This document shows, one piece after another, positions 1 to 10,431 of a stretch of 64,000 bases of DNA (position 1 is the stretch's first letter; every line of letters starts with the position of its first letter). Below the pieces are notes generated by a model. The model was not told the origin of the DNA. It saw only the letters and a program-made list of their open reading frames with translations, and ran no database searches. The DNA lies in the NCBI RefSeq assembly GCF_900120335.1, contig NZ_LT635477.1:1302001-1366000 (forward strand), written 5' to 3'. Origin of the DNA: Helicobacter pylori (GTDB taxonomy: Bacteria > Campylobacterota > Campylobacteria > Campylobacterales > Helicobacteraceae). The position numbers and the translations under genes are program-made.

Positions 1-219
1 AGGCATTCCCTTTAAGGCTAATTCCAATTCCTTAAAACGGGTTTTTGCGTCCAAAAAACATGGCTTTTTGAAAGGGTTTTGATAAGCGGGCAAGACAATG
101 AGCTTAACAAATGGCAATAGTTCCAAAGTTTGATCAATAATAGCTAAATGAGCCTTGTGTAAGGGATCAAAACTCCCTCCATAGAGCGCTAATTCTTTGT
201 ATTCTAACACGCTATTCAT
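1..219 (-). CDS. nadD: Nicotinate-nucleotide adenylyltransferase, N-terminal part (cut by window edge)
   Basis: Reading minus from the ATG at 219 gives [20 protein letters not shown] followed by HKAHLAII. The GGSFDPxHxxH signature is the nucleotide-binding motif of the NadD/NMNAT family, which adenylates nicotinate mononucleotide to deamido-NAD late in NAD synthesis. The frame stays open to base 1, so about 73 codons are present and the C-terminus lies outside. The start codon overlaps the end of nikR by 8 bases, which suggests co-transcription with it. NadA and NadC of the same pathway lie about 19 kb away. Confidence 0.9.
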   Translation of the reverse strand, partial: MNSVLEYKELALYGGSFDPLHKAHLAIIDQTLELLPFVKLIVLPAYQNPFKKPCFLDAKTRFKELELALKGMP

Positions 220-658
220 TGTATTCAAAGCTAGACGCCTTAGTCAATTTAGCGAATTTAACCCCCCTAAGCCCCCCGATTTCTAATTGCAAGCGTTGGA
301 TTTCAAGCGAATTGCCTTGTAAAATGATCGTCTCCAAACAATTATGCTCGTCCATATGAATGTGCGTGGTGCATAAAACATGCGTCCCGCTGGCATGCTG
401 AATGTCTATCATGCGCTGGTTCAATTCCCTTTGGTGGTGGTCATAAATCACCACAAGCACGGCGATCTTGATCTCATTACTAGGATCATCTTCTGCCCAA
501 TTGTCTTCTACTAATTTTTCTCTGATCATGTCGCGCACTAATTCTGAGCGAGAAGAATAGCCGTTTTTAATGATGCGGTTGTCTAATTCGTCCAATAAAT
601 TTTGTTGTAAAGAAACCGAAAAGCGGATGATTGAATCGTCTTTGTGGTGTGTATCCAT
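212..658 (-). CDS. nikR: Nickel-responsive transcriptional regulator NikR
   Basis: This is a 148-residue ribbon-helix-helix regulator. Residues 10-50 form the DNA-binding part ([17 protein letters not shown]). The C-terminal ACT-like half carries the nickel ligands His88, His99, His101 and Cys107, visible in [20 protein letters not shown]. In H. pylori, NikR represses or activates urease, nixA, exbB-exbD-tonB, fecA3 and other metal genes. I chose the ATG at 658 over an in-frame ATG at 682 because the length then matches the known 148 aa and an AAAGGA sequence lies about 11 bases upstream. The gene is divergent from exbB, one of its known targets, across a 322-bp AT-rich gap, and overlaps nadD downstream. 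Confidence 0.95.
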   Translation of the reverse strand: MDTHHKDDSIIRFSVSLQQNLLDELDNRIIKNGYSSRSELVRDMIREKLVEDNWAEDDPSNEIKIAVLVVIYDHHQRELNQRMIDIQHASGTHVLCTTHIHMDEHNCLETIILQGNSLEIQRLQLEIGGLRGVKFAKLTKASSFEYNE

Positions 659-980
659 TTGAGAAAAATCCTTTTTTGGCATGAGTCTATTAAAAGCCGC
701 TCATGCTAGTATGATTGAATTAATTTAAAATGAACAATTATAATACAAACTGGATTTAAATAATTGGTCATAAGACACTAATTTATAGCGTTTGAATTTA
801 ATTACAATTACTAGGTTAATTATCATTGACTTATTATTATTAAAACAATATAATCAACAATCCAACATTCCTTTATCATTTTTAGGGGATTATGCGAATT
901 GGTGTTTCTTAGAGCGTTACCCTAGAACGGCTTACTTTAGTTTTAGGGGAGTTATTTGATTATAGACAAAAGGAGTTTTT
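659..980. promoter_or_regulatory. nikR/exbB divergent regulatory region with candidate NikR site
   Basis: This 322-bp, very AT-rich gap separates the divergent nikR and exbB genes. On the plus strand a perfect TATAAT at 849-854 is a candidate exbB -10 box. On the minus strand TATAAT occupies 742-737 and could serve nikR. A TATTATT element at 832-838, followed after 11 bases by ATAATCA, loosely resembles the TATTATT-N11-AATAATA operator described for H. pylori NikR and overlaps the plus-strand -10 box. NikR and Fur control of this intergenic region is known for the species; the exact operator placement here is my inference. exbB has an AAGGAG ribosome-binding site at about 970. Confidence 0.45.
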
Positions 981-1418
981 ATGGGCGGTTTTTCAATGGC
1001 AATGTTGAAAGATTATGTGGACGTGTTTGTTTTTGCGGTGCTTGGCGTGGCGAGTTTTTTAGCTTTGTGGTTTGTGATTGAAAGGATTATTTTTTATTCC
1101 AAAGTCAATTTGAAGGCTTATGATGATATAGACGCCCTAAATTTGGATTTAACCAAGAATCTAACCATTCTCTATGTGATTTATTCTAACGCGCCTTATG
1201 TGGGCTTATTAGGGACGGTTTTAGGGATCATGGTGATTTTCTATGACATGGGCGTGAGCGGCGGGATGGACGCTAAAACGATCATGGTAGGTTTGTCTTT
1301 GGCTTTAAAAGCGACCGCTCTTGGGCTTGCTGTGGCGATCCCCACTTTGATCGCTTATAATAGCTTATTGAGAAAATCCGATGTGTTGAGTGAAAAATTC
1401 AGGATCATGAAAAAATGA
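981..1418 (+). CDS. exbB: Biopolymer transport protein ExbB
   Basis: This 145-residue inner-membrane proton-channel subunit energises TonB. It has three hydrophobic segments at about 13-35, 65-90 and 103-127. The conserved MotA/TolQ/ExbB core reads [14 protein letters not shown] and later [20 protein letters not shown]. It is shorter than E. coli ExbB (244 aa) and lacks the N-terminal extension, as usual in Helicobacter. The ATG follows AAGGAG. The stop overlaps the exbD start as ATGA, implying translational coupling. It is likely controlled by NikR with exbD and tonB. Confidence 0.94.
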   Translation: MGGFSMAMLKDYVDVFVFAVLGVASFLALWFVIERIIFYSKVNLKAYDDIDALNLDLTKNLTILYVIYSNAPYVGLLGTVLGIMVIFYDMGVSGGMDAKTIMVGLSLALKATALGLAVAIPTLIAYNSLLRKSDVLSEKFRIMKK

Positions 1419-1804
1419 AAAGCATCAGAAGAGGCGATGGGCTGAATGTTGTCCCTTTCATTGATATTATGCTCGTTTTGCTAGCGATTGTGTTAAGCAT
1501 TTCTACTTTTATCGCGCAAGGTAAGATTAAAGTCAGTCTCCCTAACGCTAAAAACGCAGAAAAATCCCAGCCAAACGATCAAAAAGTGGTGGTCATCTCT
1601 GTGGATGAGCATGACAATATTTTCGTAGATGACAAACCGACGAATTTAGAAGCTTTGAGCGCTGTAGTCAAACAAACAGACCCTAAAACCCTTATAGATT
1701 TAAAAAGCGACAAAAGCTCTCGTTTTGAAACTTTTATCAGCATTATGGATATTTTAAAAGAGCATAATCATGAAAATTTCTCCATCTCCACGCAAGCTCA
1801 GTAA
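1415..1804 (+). CDS. exbD: Biopolymer transport protein ExbD
   Basis: This 129-residue partner of ExbB has a single N-terminal membrane helix (about 13-33) followed by a periplasmic domain. The motif [13 protein letters not shown] contains the membrane-embedded aspartate (Asp17) required for proton coupling. Its start overlaps exbB by four bases and its 3' end overlaps the presumed tonB start by 35 bases, so the three genes form one tight operon that powers TonB-dependent receptors such as FecA3 in this window. Confidence 0.94.
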   Translation: MKSIRRGDGLNVVPFIDIMLVLLAIVLSISTFIAQGKIKVSLPNAKNAEKSQPNDQKVVVISVDEHDNIFVDDKPTNLEALSAVVKQTDPKTLIDLKSDKSSRFETFISIMDILKEHNHENFSISTQAQ

Positions 1805-2612
1805 AGTTTCAACGAGTGTTAGCTTTTTAATCTCTTTTGCCCTATACGCTATAGGGTTTGGCTATTTTTTACTGCGCGAAGACGCCCCAGAGCCTTTAGC
1901 GCAAGCTGGGACCACTAAGGTTACCATGAGTTTAGCCAGCATTAACACCAATTCTAAAGTGAAGACGAATGCCGAATCCGCTAAACCCAAAGAAGAGCCT
2001 AAAGAAAAACCCAAGAAAGAAGAGCCAAAAAAAGAAGTAACAAAGCCTAAACCTAAACCCAAACCCAAACCCAAACCTAAGCCTAAACCCAAACCTGAGC
2101 CAAAACCCAAGCCAAAACCAGAGCCAAAACCTGAACCTAAAGTTGAAGAACCTAAGAAAGAAGAGCCTAAAGAAGAACCCAAGAAAGAAGAAGCTAAAGA
2201 GGAAGCTAAAGAAAAGAACGCTCCTAAACAAGTAACGACTAAAGATATAGTCAAAGAAAAAGACAAACAAGAAGAATCCAACAAAACCTCTGAGGGTGCA
2301 ACTTCTGAAGCTCAAGCGTATAACCCAGGGGTGAGCAACGAATTTTTAATGAAGATCCAAACCGCTATTTCTTCTAAGAACCGCTACCCCAAAATGGCGC
2401 AAATTAGGGGCATTGAGGGCGAAGTGTTAGTGAGCTTTACAATCAATGCTGATGGGAGCGTTACAGACATTAAAGTCGTCAAAAGCAACACGACAGATAT
2501 TTTAAACCATGCGGCTTTAGAGGCCATTAAGAGCGCGGCGTATTTGTTCCCTAAACCAGACGAAACCGTGCATCTAAAAATCCCTATCGCTTATAGCTTG
2601 AAAGAAGACTGA
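1770..2612 (+). CDS. tonB: Energy transducer TonB
   Basis: This 280-residue TonB has one N-terminal membrane anchor (about 15-35, VSFLISFALYAIGFGYFLL). A long periplasmic linker rich in Pro, Lys and Glu covers about residues 70-165, including many PKPK repeats. The C-terminal TonB domain, about 195-280, starts near NRYPKMAQIRGIEGEVLVSF. It transmits proton-motive energy from ExbBD to outer-membrane receptors for iron and nickel chelates. The ATG at 1770 lies inside exbD (35-base overlap); no later in-frame Met precedes the membrane helix, so this start is required. The linker DNA is a near-tandem Pro-Lys codon repeat prone to length change. Confidence 0.93.
   Translation: MKISPSPRKLSKVSTSVSFLISFALYAIGFGYFLLREDAPEPLAQAGTTKVTMSLASINTNSKVKTNAESAKPKEEPKEKPKKEEPKKEVTKPKPKPKPKPKPKPKPKPEPKPKPKPEPKPEPKVEEPKKEEPKEEPKKEEAKEEAKEKNAPKQVTTKDIVKEKDKQEESNKTSEGATSEAQAYNPGVSNEFLMKIQTAISSKNRYPKMAQIRGIEGEVLVSFTINADGSVTDIKVVKSNTTDILNHAALEAIKSAAYLFPKPDETVHLKIPIAYSLKED
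2048..2144 (+). repeat. Pro-Lys codon repeat in the tonB linker
   Basis: Degenerate hexameric repeats of the form CCTAAA/CCCAAA encode about 16 consecutive Pro-Lys or Pro-Glu dipeptides. Such a repeat can expand or contract in steps of two residues without changing the frame, altering the reach of TonB across the periplasm. Confidence 0.75.
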
Positions 2613-2615
2613 TTA

Positions 2616-2632
2616 GCCTTTCTTTTAAAGGC
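2616..2632 (+). terminator. Weak hairpin after tonB
   Basis: GCCTTT (2616-2621) pairs with AAAGGC (2627-2632) around a CTTTT loop, immediately after the tonB stop. It is not followed by a T-run, so intrinsic termination here is uncertain. Confidence 0.3.
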
Positions 2633-2683
2633 GATTCAAGCCTTAAAAGCCGGGTCAAAGTCCCCATTTTTCCCAATTTTTAC

Positions 2684-2698
2684 AAAAAAAAAAAAAAA
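2684..2698 (+). repeat. A15 homopolymer upstream of hopN
   Basis: A run of 15 A lies 51 bp upstream of the TATAAT at 2750-2755 and about 100 bp upstream of the start codon. Poly-A/T runs upstream of H. pylori outer-membrane protein genes are known to vary in length and tune transcription, as at sabA. Confidence 0.8.
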
Positions 2699-2749
2699 CA
2701 AAATCTCTAAAATTTAGCACTAAATTTAGTTAAAATTCCATTTATTACT

Positions 2750-2755
2750 TATAAT
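2750..2755 (+). promoter_or_regulatory. Candidate hopN -10 box
   Basis: A perfect TATAAT preceded by ATTACT lies 46 bases upstream of the hopN ATG, which itself follows AAAGGAG. No clear -35 is visible, which is normal for the H. pylori sigma-80 promoter. Confidence 0.6.
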
Positions 2756-2801
2756 ACGAAGTTTCTTTGTATCAAAGAAAAATCTAATAAAAGGAGAAAA
2801 C

Positions 2802-4889
2802 ATGAAAACCAAAAAATCCCTCTTACTCTCTCTTTCTCTCATGGCTTCATTATCAAGGGCTGAAGACGACGGATTTTACATGAGCGTGGGCTATCAGATC
2901 GGTGAAGCGGTTCAACAAGTGAAAAACACGGGAGCACTACAAAATCTTGCGGACAGATACGATAACTTGAGCAACCTTTTAAACCAATACAATTACCTTA
3001 ACTCCTTAGTCAATCTAGCCAGCACACCCAGTGCGATCACAAGCGCGATTGACAATTTAAGCTCAAGCGCGATCAACCTCACTAGCGCTACCACCACTTC
3101 CCCCGCCTATCAAGCTGTGGCTTTAGCGCTCAACGCCGCTGTGGGCATGTGGCAAGTCATAGCCTTTGGGATCAGCTGCGGCCCTGGCCCCAATCTTGGC
3201 CCAGAACATTTAGAAAATGGGGGCGTTCGATCGTTTGACAACACGCCAAACTACAGCTACAACACCGGTAGCGGAACGACCACCACCACTTGTAATGGGG
3301 CTAGTAATGTAGGGCCCAATGGTATTCTATCTAGCAGTGAATACCAGGTTCTCAATACCGCTTATCAAACCATTCAAACCGCTTTAAACCAAAACCAAGG
3401 GGGCGGAATGCCTGCCTTGAACGGCTCTAAAAATATGGTAGTCAATATCAATCAGACTTTCACAAGAAACCCTACAACAGAATACACTTACCCCGATGGG
3501 AATGGCAATTATTATTCAGGCGGGACTCCACTCCCAATCCAGCTAAAGATTAGCAGCGTCAATGACGCTGAAAACCTTTTACAGCAAGCCGCTACTATCA
3601 TCAATGTCCTTACCACCCAAAACCCGCATGTGAATGGTGGCGGTGGGGCATGGGGTTTTGGCGGCAAGACCGGGAATGTGATGGATATTTTTGGCCCTTC
3701 TTTTAACGCTATTAACGAGATGATCAAAAACGCTCAAGCCGTTTTAGAAAAAACCAAACAGCTCAACGCTAATGAAAATACCCAAATCACGCAACCAGAC
3801 AATTTCAACCCCTACACTTCTAAAGACAAAGGGTTCGCTCAAGAAATGCTCAATAGAGCTAACGCTCAAGCAGAGATTTTAAATTTAGCTAAGCAAGTTG
3901 CGGACAATTTCCATAGCATTCAAGGGCCTATCCAACAAGATCTAGAAGAATGCACCGCAGGATCAGCTGGCGTGATTAACGACAACACTTATGGTTCAGG
4001 TTGCGCGTTTGTGAAAGAAACTTTAAACTCTTTGGAGCAACACACCGCTTATTATGGCAACCAGGTCAATCAGGATAGGGCTTTATCTCAAACCATTTTG
4101 AATTTTAAAGAAGCCCTTAACACTTTAGGGAAAGATTCTACAGCAATCAATAGCGGTATTTCTAATTTGCCTAACGCTAAATCTCTTCAAAACATGACGC
4201 ACTCCACTCAAAACCCTAATTCCCCAGAAGGTTTGCTCACTTATTCTTTAAATGCAGACAAATACAGCCAACTCCAAACCACCGTGCAAGAATTAGGCAA
4301 AAACCCTTTCAGGCGCTTTGGCATGATCAGTTCTCAAACCAATAACGGGGCGATGAATGGGATCGGCGTGCAAGCGGGTTATAAGCAATTCTTTGGCAAA
4401 AAAAGGAATTGGGGGTTAAGGTATTATGGTTTCTTTGATTACAACCATGCGTTCATTAAATCTAGCTTTTTCAACTCGGCTTCTGACGTGTGGACTTATG
4501 GAGTGGGTATGGACGCTCTTTATAACTTTATCAACGATAAAAACACCAACTTTTTAGGCAAGAATAACAAACTCTCCGTGGGGCTTTTTGGTGGTTTCGC
4601 ACTAGCCGGGACTTCGTGGCTTAATTCTGAATTCGTGAATTTGAACATGGTGGGCAATATCTATAGCGCTAAGATGAATGTGGCTAATTTCCAATTTTTA
4701 TTCAATTTAGGCTTGAGAATGAACCTCGCTAGGCCTAAGAAAAAAGACAGCGATCATGCCGCTCAGCATGGCATGGAATTGGGCGTGAAAATCCCTACCA
4801 TTAACACAGATTATTACTCTTTCATGGGGGCTGAACTCAAATACAGAAGGCTCTATAGCGTGTATCTCAATTATGTGTTTGCGTATTGA
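2802..4889 (+). CDS. hopN: Hop-family outer membrane protein (HopM/HopN type)
   Basis: This is a 695-residue Hop protein. It starts with a signal peptide ending at about residue 20 (SLSRA, then EDDGFYMSVGYQIG, the usual mature Hop N-terminus). A long extracellular domain with two Cys pairs (about 126/164 and 388/402) follows, and then a C-terminal beta-barrel ending YLNYVFAY with a terminal aromatic residue. Position after tonB corresponds to HP1342 (hopN); its near-identical paralogue hopM (HP0227) lies elsewhere and the two cannot be told apart from sequence alone. The signal-peptide codons contain an interrupted CT-rich tract (about 2819-2846). The upstream A15 tract suggests transcriptional phase variation. 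Its ligand is unknown to me. Confidence 0.88.
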   Translation: MKTKKSLLLSLSLMASLSRAEDDGFYMSVGYQIGEAVQQVKNTGALQNLADRYDNLSNLLNQYNYLNSLVNLASTPSAITSAIDNLSSSAINLTSATTTSPAYQAVALALNAAVGMWQVIAFGISCGPGPNLGPEHLENGGVRSFDNTPNYSYNTGSGTTTTTCNGASNVGPNGILSSSEYQVLNTAYQTIQTALNQNQGGGMPALNGSKNMVVNINQTFTRNPTTEYTYPDGNGNYYSGGTPLPIQLKISSVNDAENLLQQAATIINVLTTQNPHVNGGGGAWGFGGKTGNVMDIFGPSFNAINEMIKNAQAVLEKTKQLNANENTQITQPDNFNPYTSKDKGFAQEMLNRANAQAEILNLAKQVADNFHSIQGPIQQDLEECTAGSAGVINDNTYGSGCAFVKETLNSLEQHTAYYGNQVNQDRALSQTILNFKEALNTLGKDSTAINSGISNLPNAKSLQNMTHSTQNPNSPEGLLTYSLNADKYSQLQTTVQELGKNPFRRFGMISSQTNNGAMNGIGVQAGYKQFFGKKRNWGLRYYGFFDYNHAFIKSSFFNSASDVWTYGVGMDALYNFINDKNTNFLGKNNKLSVGLFGGFALAGTSWLNSEFVNLNMVGNIYSAKMNVANFQFLFNLGLRMNLARPKKKDSDHAAQHGMELGVKIPTINTDYYSFMGAELKYRRLYSVYLNYVFAY

Positions 4890-5007
4890 AGATTCTCTTT
4901 AAACCTCTCTTTTTTGGGGAGTGTTGCAAAATGCCCCTATGCGCTTATGAGTTTTGATTAAAATTTAGTTGTTCATAAAAGCATGAAAGCCTTTTAAAAA
5001 ACGCTTT

Positions 5008-5736
5008 TTAATTTTTTTTCATTTTCTTTTCTATGAAAATGTTCAAGCATTCTATGAGCAAGGCAAAACCGATACCCGCATACAAATAATTTTTATCAAC
5101 ATGCAAATGCAAGCCCTCTAAAAACAAGATCACGCCCACAACGAGCAAAAACACAAAGGCTAAAGTCTTGATGCGATAATGCCTTTCAATAAAATCGCCA
5201 ACGATTTTGGAAAAAAACATCATCACGATTACAGATAAAACGATAGCAAGCGCCATGACTTCTAAGTGTTTAGCGATCCCAATAGCCGTGATCACGGAGT
5301 CCAAAGAAAAAACAATGTCTAAAAACATGATTTCTATTAAAGTGATGAAAAAGCCAAACGCTTTTTCTTGGTGTTTTTCTTTAGGATAGATCTGCTCTTT
5401 TAATTCCACTAACGCCTTAAAAGCCAAAAACGCCCCCCCTAAAAGCAGCACCACATCACGCCATGAAAAGCTCATGCCCGCTATAACGAATAAAGGTTTT
5501 TGCAAATGGCTGATGAAAAACAAGCTCCCTAAAAGCCCTATACGAGCGATCATGGCTAATCCCAAGCCTAAAATCATGGCCTTATTTTGCTGGTGTTTGG
5601 GGAGTTTATAAACCATCACCGTGATAAAAATGATGTTATCAATCCCTAAAACGATCTCTAAAAGCGTGAGCGTAGCCAAGGAGACTATGCCATGCGGTGT
5701 AGAAAGAGCGTCTAAGAGTGAGGATAAAAATTCCAT
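5008..5736 (-). CDS. TerC-family integral membrane protein
   Basis: This 242-residue polytopic membrane protein has about seven hydrophobic segments. The TerC/Alx family signatures are clear: ThrLeuLeuGluIleValLeuGlyIleAspAsn near residues 22-34 and FLDIVFSLDSVIT in the middle, with the paired acidic residues thought to bind metal. Family members are linked to tellurite resistance and, in other bacteria, to manganese export or loading of exported metalloproteins. No specific role can be assigned here. It lies 6 bp downstream of corA in the same orientation, forming a likely two-gene metal-transport unit. Confidence 0.85.
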   Translation of the reverse strand: MEFLSSLLDALSTPHGIVSLATLTLLEIVLGIDNIIFITVMVYKLPKHQQNKAMILGLGLAMIARIGLLGSLFFISHLQKPLFVIAGMSFSWRDVVLLLGGAFLAFKALVELKEQIYPKEKHQEKAFGFFITLIEIMFLDIVFSLDSVITAIGIAKHLEVMALAIVLSVIVMMFFSKIVGDFIERHYRIKTLAFVFLLVVGVILFLEGLHLHVDKNYLYAGIGFALLIECLNIFIEKKMKKN

Positions 5737-5742
5737 AAAAGG

Positions 5743-6699
5743 CTACAACCAGCCTTTCTTTTTGAAATAAATCACTGGGAGGATCGTAGAAATCGCCATG
5801 ACAATCAGCGCGAAAAGATACCCGTATTGCCATTCTAACTCCGGCATGAATTTAAAATTCATGCCATAAATCGTGCCGATCAAAGTGGGGGGCATCATCG
5901 CCATGGTCGCCACAGTGAAGAGCTTGATGATTTTATTTTGCTCCACATTCACTTGAGAAGCGAACAGGTTTTGAATGTTATCAAGCGAGTTGAGATTGAC
6001 CGTCGTAGACTCCACTAACGAGCTAAAATCGGTTAAAATGATATTTAAATTATTTTTAGTATCGCTATCCACTTTATTGCTCCTTAATAAAGCGGTGATA
6101 ATGCGCCGTTTGTCAAAAAAAGAATCCCTTAAAGCCACATTAAATTCTTGCAAATTGGACAAGCGCACTAAAATATCATCATGCGTAGAAGTTTCCTTAA
6201 AAATGATGTTTTTACGCAACAAACTCGTTTGTTTGTTGATCCACTCCAAACATTCCACCCCTTTTTCAAAATACACTTCAAAGATTTTGGTTAGAATATC
6301 AAACCCGTCTTCAAATTTTTTAGGGCTAGCCAAAACCTTTTTTTGGATAGAATCAAAGATTTCTAAAGTCCCGTAATAAATCGTGAAAAGAATGTTATTG
6401 GACAAAATAAAGGTCGCCATTTCCGTGTGGAAAGTCTCATTTTCATCCTGGTTGGTGAAAAAAGCATTGATCGTAACGCTAGAGCTGTCTTCCCAGTATT
6501 TGGTAACTGATGAGACTCGTTGGGAATGATCCGTGTTGTAGTGGATAGCGTATTCTTGGCTTAGAGTGGCTAATTCATTGGGCGTAGGGTTGATTAACTC
6601 AAACCATAAAACTTCATTTTCTTCTATATCAAAACCATTAAAATCATTAAAGCGTTTTTTAATGACAAATTTTTGCTGTTTGAAAAACACATTCACCAT
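5743..6699 (-). CDS. corA: Magnesium/cobalt transporter CorA
   Basis: This 318-residue CorA has a large N-terminal cytoplasmic domain and two C-terminal membrane helices (about 258-276 and 290-312). The diagnostic GMN motif sits at residues 279-281 (TIYGMNF) at the end of the first helix. CorA is the main magnesium uptake channel and is essential for H. pylori in low magnesium, as known from the family. It is followed 6 bp later by the TerC-like gene and preceded 15 bp upstream by pgk, all on the minus strand. Confidence 0.94.
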   Translation of the reverse strand: MVNVFFKQQKFVIKKRFNDFNGFDIEENEVLWFELINPTPNELATLSQEYAIHYNTDHSQRVSSVTKYWEDSSSVTINAFFTNQDENETFHTEMATFILSNNILFTIYYGTLEIFDSIQKKVLASPKKFEDGFDILTKIFEVYFEKGVECLEWINKQTSLLRKNIIFKETSTHDDILVRLSNLQEFNVALRDSFFDKRRIITALLRSNKVDSDTKNNLNIILTDFSSLVESTTVNLNSLDNIQNLFASQVNVEQNKIIKLFTVATMAMMPPTLIGTIYGMNFKFMPELEWQYGYLFALIVMAISTILPVIYFKKKGWL

Positions 6700-6714
6700 A
6701 AGCGATCCTTAGAG

Positions 6715-7923
6715 TTAATGGCGTTTATCCAAAACCTCAAAACAAGGTAAAATTTTGCCCTCTAACAATTCCAAACTCGCTCCCCCACCGGTAGAAATGA
6801 AACTCATGTTATCCTTTTCGCCCGCGCGATTGATCGCATCAATGGTATCGCCCCCACCAACGAGCGAGAAAGCGTAAGTGTTAGCGATTTTGTGGGCTAA
6901 AAAGGTTGTGCCTCTGGCGAATTCTTGTTTTTCATGCACGCCTAAGGGGCCATTCCATAGGATCGTGGGCGCGCTCTCTATGACTTCAGAAAATAATTTC
7001 AGGCTCGCAGGCCCTATATCAGCGATCTTGTGCTTAGGCTCAATGTCTTGGACGGGTGAAATTTTAATGTGTTTGGGGTTGAGAATATCATCAGTGGTTA
7101 CGGCGTCTATGGGCAAATAGACTTTGACTTTTTTTTCTTTCGCGCTTTGCAATAACTCTAGGGCGTCATTGATTAGGGCGTCTTCCACAGAAGAATCCTG
7201 CACATCATAGCCTAAGGCTTTTAAGAAGGTGTTGCTCATCGCCCCGGCAATGATGAGCTTGTCAATGAGATCTAAAATGTTTTTTAATAAGGTGAGTTTG
7301 GAGCTGACCTTAGCCCCCCCCACAATCAACAATAAAGGGCGTAAAGGGTGGTTAAACGCTTGATAAAACGAATCAATTTCTTTTTTGAGTAAAAACCCGC
7401 TCACTTTTATGGGAGCGAATTTGGCGGTGCCATAAGTGCTGGCATGCTTTCTGTGGCTCGTGCCAAAAGCGTCATTCACAAACACATCGCACAAGCTCGC
7501 TAAATCTTTAGCCAAATTTTCATCATTTTCTTCTTCGCCTTTTAAAAAGCGGATATTTTCTAAAAGAAAAATCCTTGTGGGGGCGTTTTCGTTTAGGGCT
7601 TGTTTGAGTTGTGCGATATTTTGAGAAAAAACCACTTCATGATTTAAGAGTCTTTCAAGGCGTTTTAAAAAGGGCTTCAAGCTCAATTTTTCTTCAACCC
7701 CTTTAGGGCGGCCCAAATGGCTCACTAAAATAATGTCTTTAGCCTTATTGTCAATACAAAATTGGATGGTAGGCAAGCTCTCTCTGATGCGCGTGTCATC
7801 AGTGATATTCAAATTTTCATCTAAAGGCACATTAAAATCCACTCTAATAAGCACCCTTTTATGATTGACATCCACCTCTTGAATGTTTTTAACGTTTTGC
7901 ATAAACGACATTTTAGCTAACAT
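6715..7923 (-). CDS. pgk: Phosphoglycerate kinase
   Basis: This 402-residue cytoplasmic enzyme transfers phosphate between 1,3-bisphosphoglycerate and ADP. The N-terminal substrate-binding signature RVLIRVDFNVPLDE is at about 24-37 and the C-terminal nucleotide-binding GGGDTIDA is near 363. Three possible Met starts exist (residues 1, 5 and 8). The first is kept because it gives the usual Helicobacter length and follows AAAGGA. It lies 15 bp after gapA, so the two consecutive glycolytic/gluconeogenic steps are co-expressed. H. pylori mainly uses them in the gluconeogenic direction. Confidence 0.95.
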   Translation of the reverse strand: MLAKMSFMQNVKNIQEVDVNHKRVLIRVDFNVPLDENLNITDDTRIRESLPTIQFCIDNKAKDIILVSHLGRPKGVEEKLSLKPFLKRLERLLNHEVVFSQNIAQLKQALNENAPTRIFLLENIRFLKGEEENDENLAKDLASLCDVFVNDAFGTSHRKHASTYGTAKFAPIKVSGFLLKKEIDSFYQAFNHPLRPLLLIVGGAKVSSKLTLLKNILDLIDKLIIAGAMSNTFLKALGYDVQDSSVEDALINDALELLQSAKEKKVKVYLPIDAVTTDDILNPKHIKISPVQDIEPKHKIADIGPASLKLFSEVIESAPTILWNGPLGVHEKQEFARGTTFLAHKIANTYAFSLVGGGDTIDAINRAGEKDNMSFISTGGGASLELLEGKILPCFEVLDKRH

Positions 7924-7938
7924 GAAAAATCCTTTCTT

Positions 7939-8940
<1,002 letters not shown>

Positions 8941-9019
8941 TTATTTAAAAATTAGCATTTTATCACAAATGCTCTTAAATCAAGGCATTCTTAAGGGGTT
9001 CTGCCTCATTAAGCATCAA

Positions 9020-9721
9020 TCACAAACTAAAATCAAAATCCTTGCGATAAACCTCTCTATAAGCTTTTTGAACGCTTGTAAAAACCCCACTCCCTAAAAA
9101 CCCCCTAGATAATGGGCTAGGGTGAGGGGCTGTGATGATGATGTGTTTGTTTTTAGGGATTAGCGCGATCTTTTTTTGGGCGACTTTCCCTAATAACACC
9201 ACGATTAAAGGGGAGATCGTTTCAAAAAGGCGAATCAGTATCCTATCGCTAAAAGCTTCCCAACCAATATGCTTGTGCGAAGCGGCTTGGTTTTTTTCCA
9301 CGCTTAAAATGGCGTTCAATAACAGCATGCCCCTTTTAGCCCATGCGCTCAAATCCCCACAACAAGGCACAGGCACGCCCAAATTCGCATGCAATTCTTT
9401 AAAAATATTCCTTAAACTTGGAGGGATGGGGGCGTTTTTTTCCACGCTAAAGCTCAACCCCATCGCCACCGGCAATTCTTGTTCATTTTCTAGGTAGGTG
9501 GAATGGTAGGGGTCTTGCCCTAAAAGGATGATTTTAACCGCGCTAGGGGGCGTTAGATTGAGCGCATAAAACAGATTAGAGCTTTTAGGGAAAATGGTTT
9601 TAGGGCTTTTTAGGGCTTCTAAGTAGCGTTTTTCTATTTCTAAAAAATAAGGCTTTTTAAATTCGCTTTGCAAAAACTCCCGCCAAGCCAAACTCAAAGG
9701 AGCGTAGTCAAAAAGCTTCAT
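9020..9721 (-). CDS. ung: Uracil-DNA glycosylase
   Basis: This 233-residue family-1 uracil-DNA glycosylase removes uracil from DNA to start base-excision repair. The water-activating motif GQDPYH is at 68-73 (catalytic Asp70). The DNA-intercalating loop motif HPSPLS appears near residue 200. The start overlaps the plsC stop by 4 bases. The downstream AP endonuclease XthA of the same repair pathway is encoded at the right edge of this window. Confidence 0.95.
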   Translation of the reverse strand: MKLFDYAPLSLAWREFLQSEFKKPYFLEIEKRYLEALKSPKTIFPKSSNLFYALNLTPPSAVKIILLGQDPYHSTYLENEQELPVAMGLSFSVEKNAPIPPSLRNIFKELHANLGVPVPCCGDLSAWAKRGMLLLNAILSVEKNQAASHKHIGWEAFSDRILIRLFETISPLIVVLLGKVAQKKIALIPKNKHIIITAPHPSPLSRGFLGSGVFTSVQKAYREVYRKDFDFSL

Positions 9722-10431
9722 GCGTTTAGTTCGTGGTAGTGTTTTAAATATTCTTTTTGCATGCGTTCTTCTAATTCTTCATACCAGGTGGGCGAGTTAA
9801 AATCAGGCGTATAGCTTTCTAGCATGACCAAACGGGTGCGCGCTTTATAGGCTTCTAGGGGCTTGGAATTAAAGATTTTAATGGAATTGATTAACACCAT
9901 GGGCTGGATTTTGAGCTGGAATTTTTCAGCGATGATTTTAGCCCCTTGCTTGAAAGGGAGGAATTTTTCTCCTCCTTTGCCTCTAGTGCCTTCAGGGAAA
10001 ATCACTAAGGGGCGGTTTTGATCTAGCTTTTCTTTACATGCTTTTAAAAGGCTCACAATCCCCTTTTTATCCTCTCTGTCAATTAAAATCATTCCGGTAT
10101 CCGTTAAGGCATGCCCATAAAAGGGGATTTCGCCCAGCTCTTTTTTAGCGATCCAACAAATATTACTGGGGTGGTAGGCTTCTAAATAAATAATATCTAA
10201 TAGGCTTTGGTGGTTTAAGACAATGAGTTTAGCGCCCGTGTCAAAGGAACCTATTTTTTCTAAATTAACCCCGGTGAGAGGAAAAAAACACGAACAAGCC
10301 CTACGGCTGGAGCGGGCGTTATTGTTTTTGCGGTTGAAATAATTGAAAACAATGATAACGGCTAAGCCTATAGCGATCACTAAAGCTCTATAAATCGCTC
10401 TTAAATGATTGGACTTTTTATTTGACTTCAT
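9718..10431 (-). CDS. plsC: 1-acyl-sn-glycerol-3-phosphate acyltransferase
   Basis: This 237-residue membrane-associated acyltransferase makes phosphatidic acid from lysophosphatidic acid. An N-terminal hydrophobic helix is at about 15-31. The HX4D catalytic motif is NHQSLLD (His74, Asp79) and the substrate motif is FPEGTR at 145-150. The start overlaps the upstream membrane-protein gene by 14 bases and the stop overlaps ung by 4, so the three are one operon. Confidence 0.92.
   Translation of the reverse strand: MKSNKKSNHLRAIYRALVIAIGLAVIIVFNYFNRKNNNARSSRRACSCFFPLTGVNLEKIGSFDTGAKLIVLNHQSLLDIIYLEAYHPSNICWIAKKELGEIPFYGHALTDTGMILIDREDKKGIVSLLKACKEKLDQNRPLVIFPEGTRGKGGEKFLPFKQGAKIIAEKFQLKIQPMVLINSIKIFNSKPLEAYKARTRLVMLESYTPDFNSPTWYEELEERMQKEYLKHYHELNA

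Noticed and set aside
1862..2315. Long minus-strand frames rich in Gly/Leu or Phe/Arg opposite tonB
   Set aside because: They are shadows of the Pro-Lys/Glu codon repeat of tonB; no start signals or homology, and composition follows the repeat.
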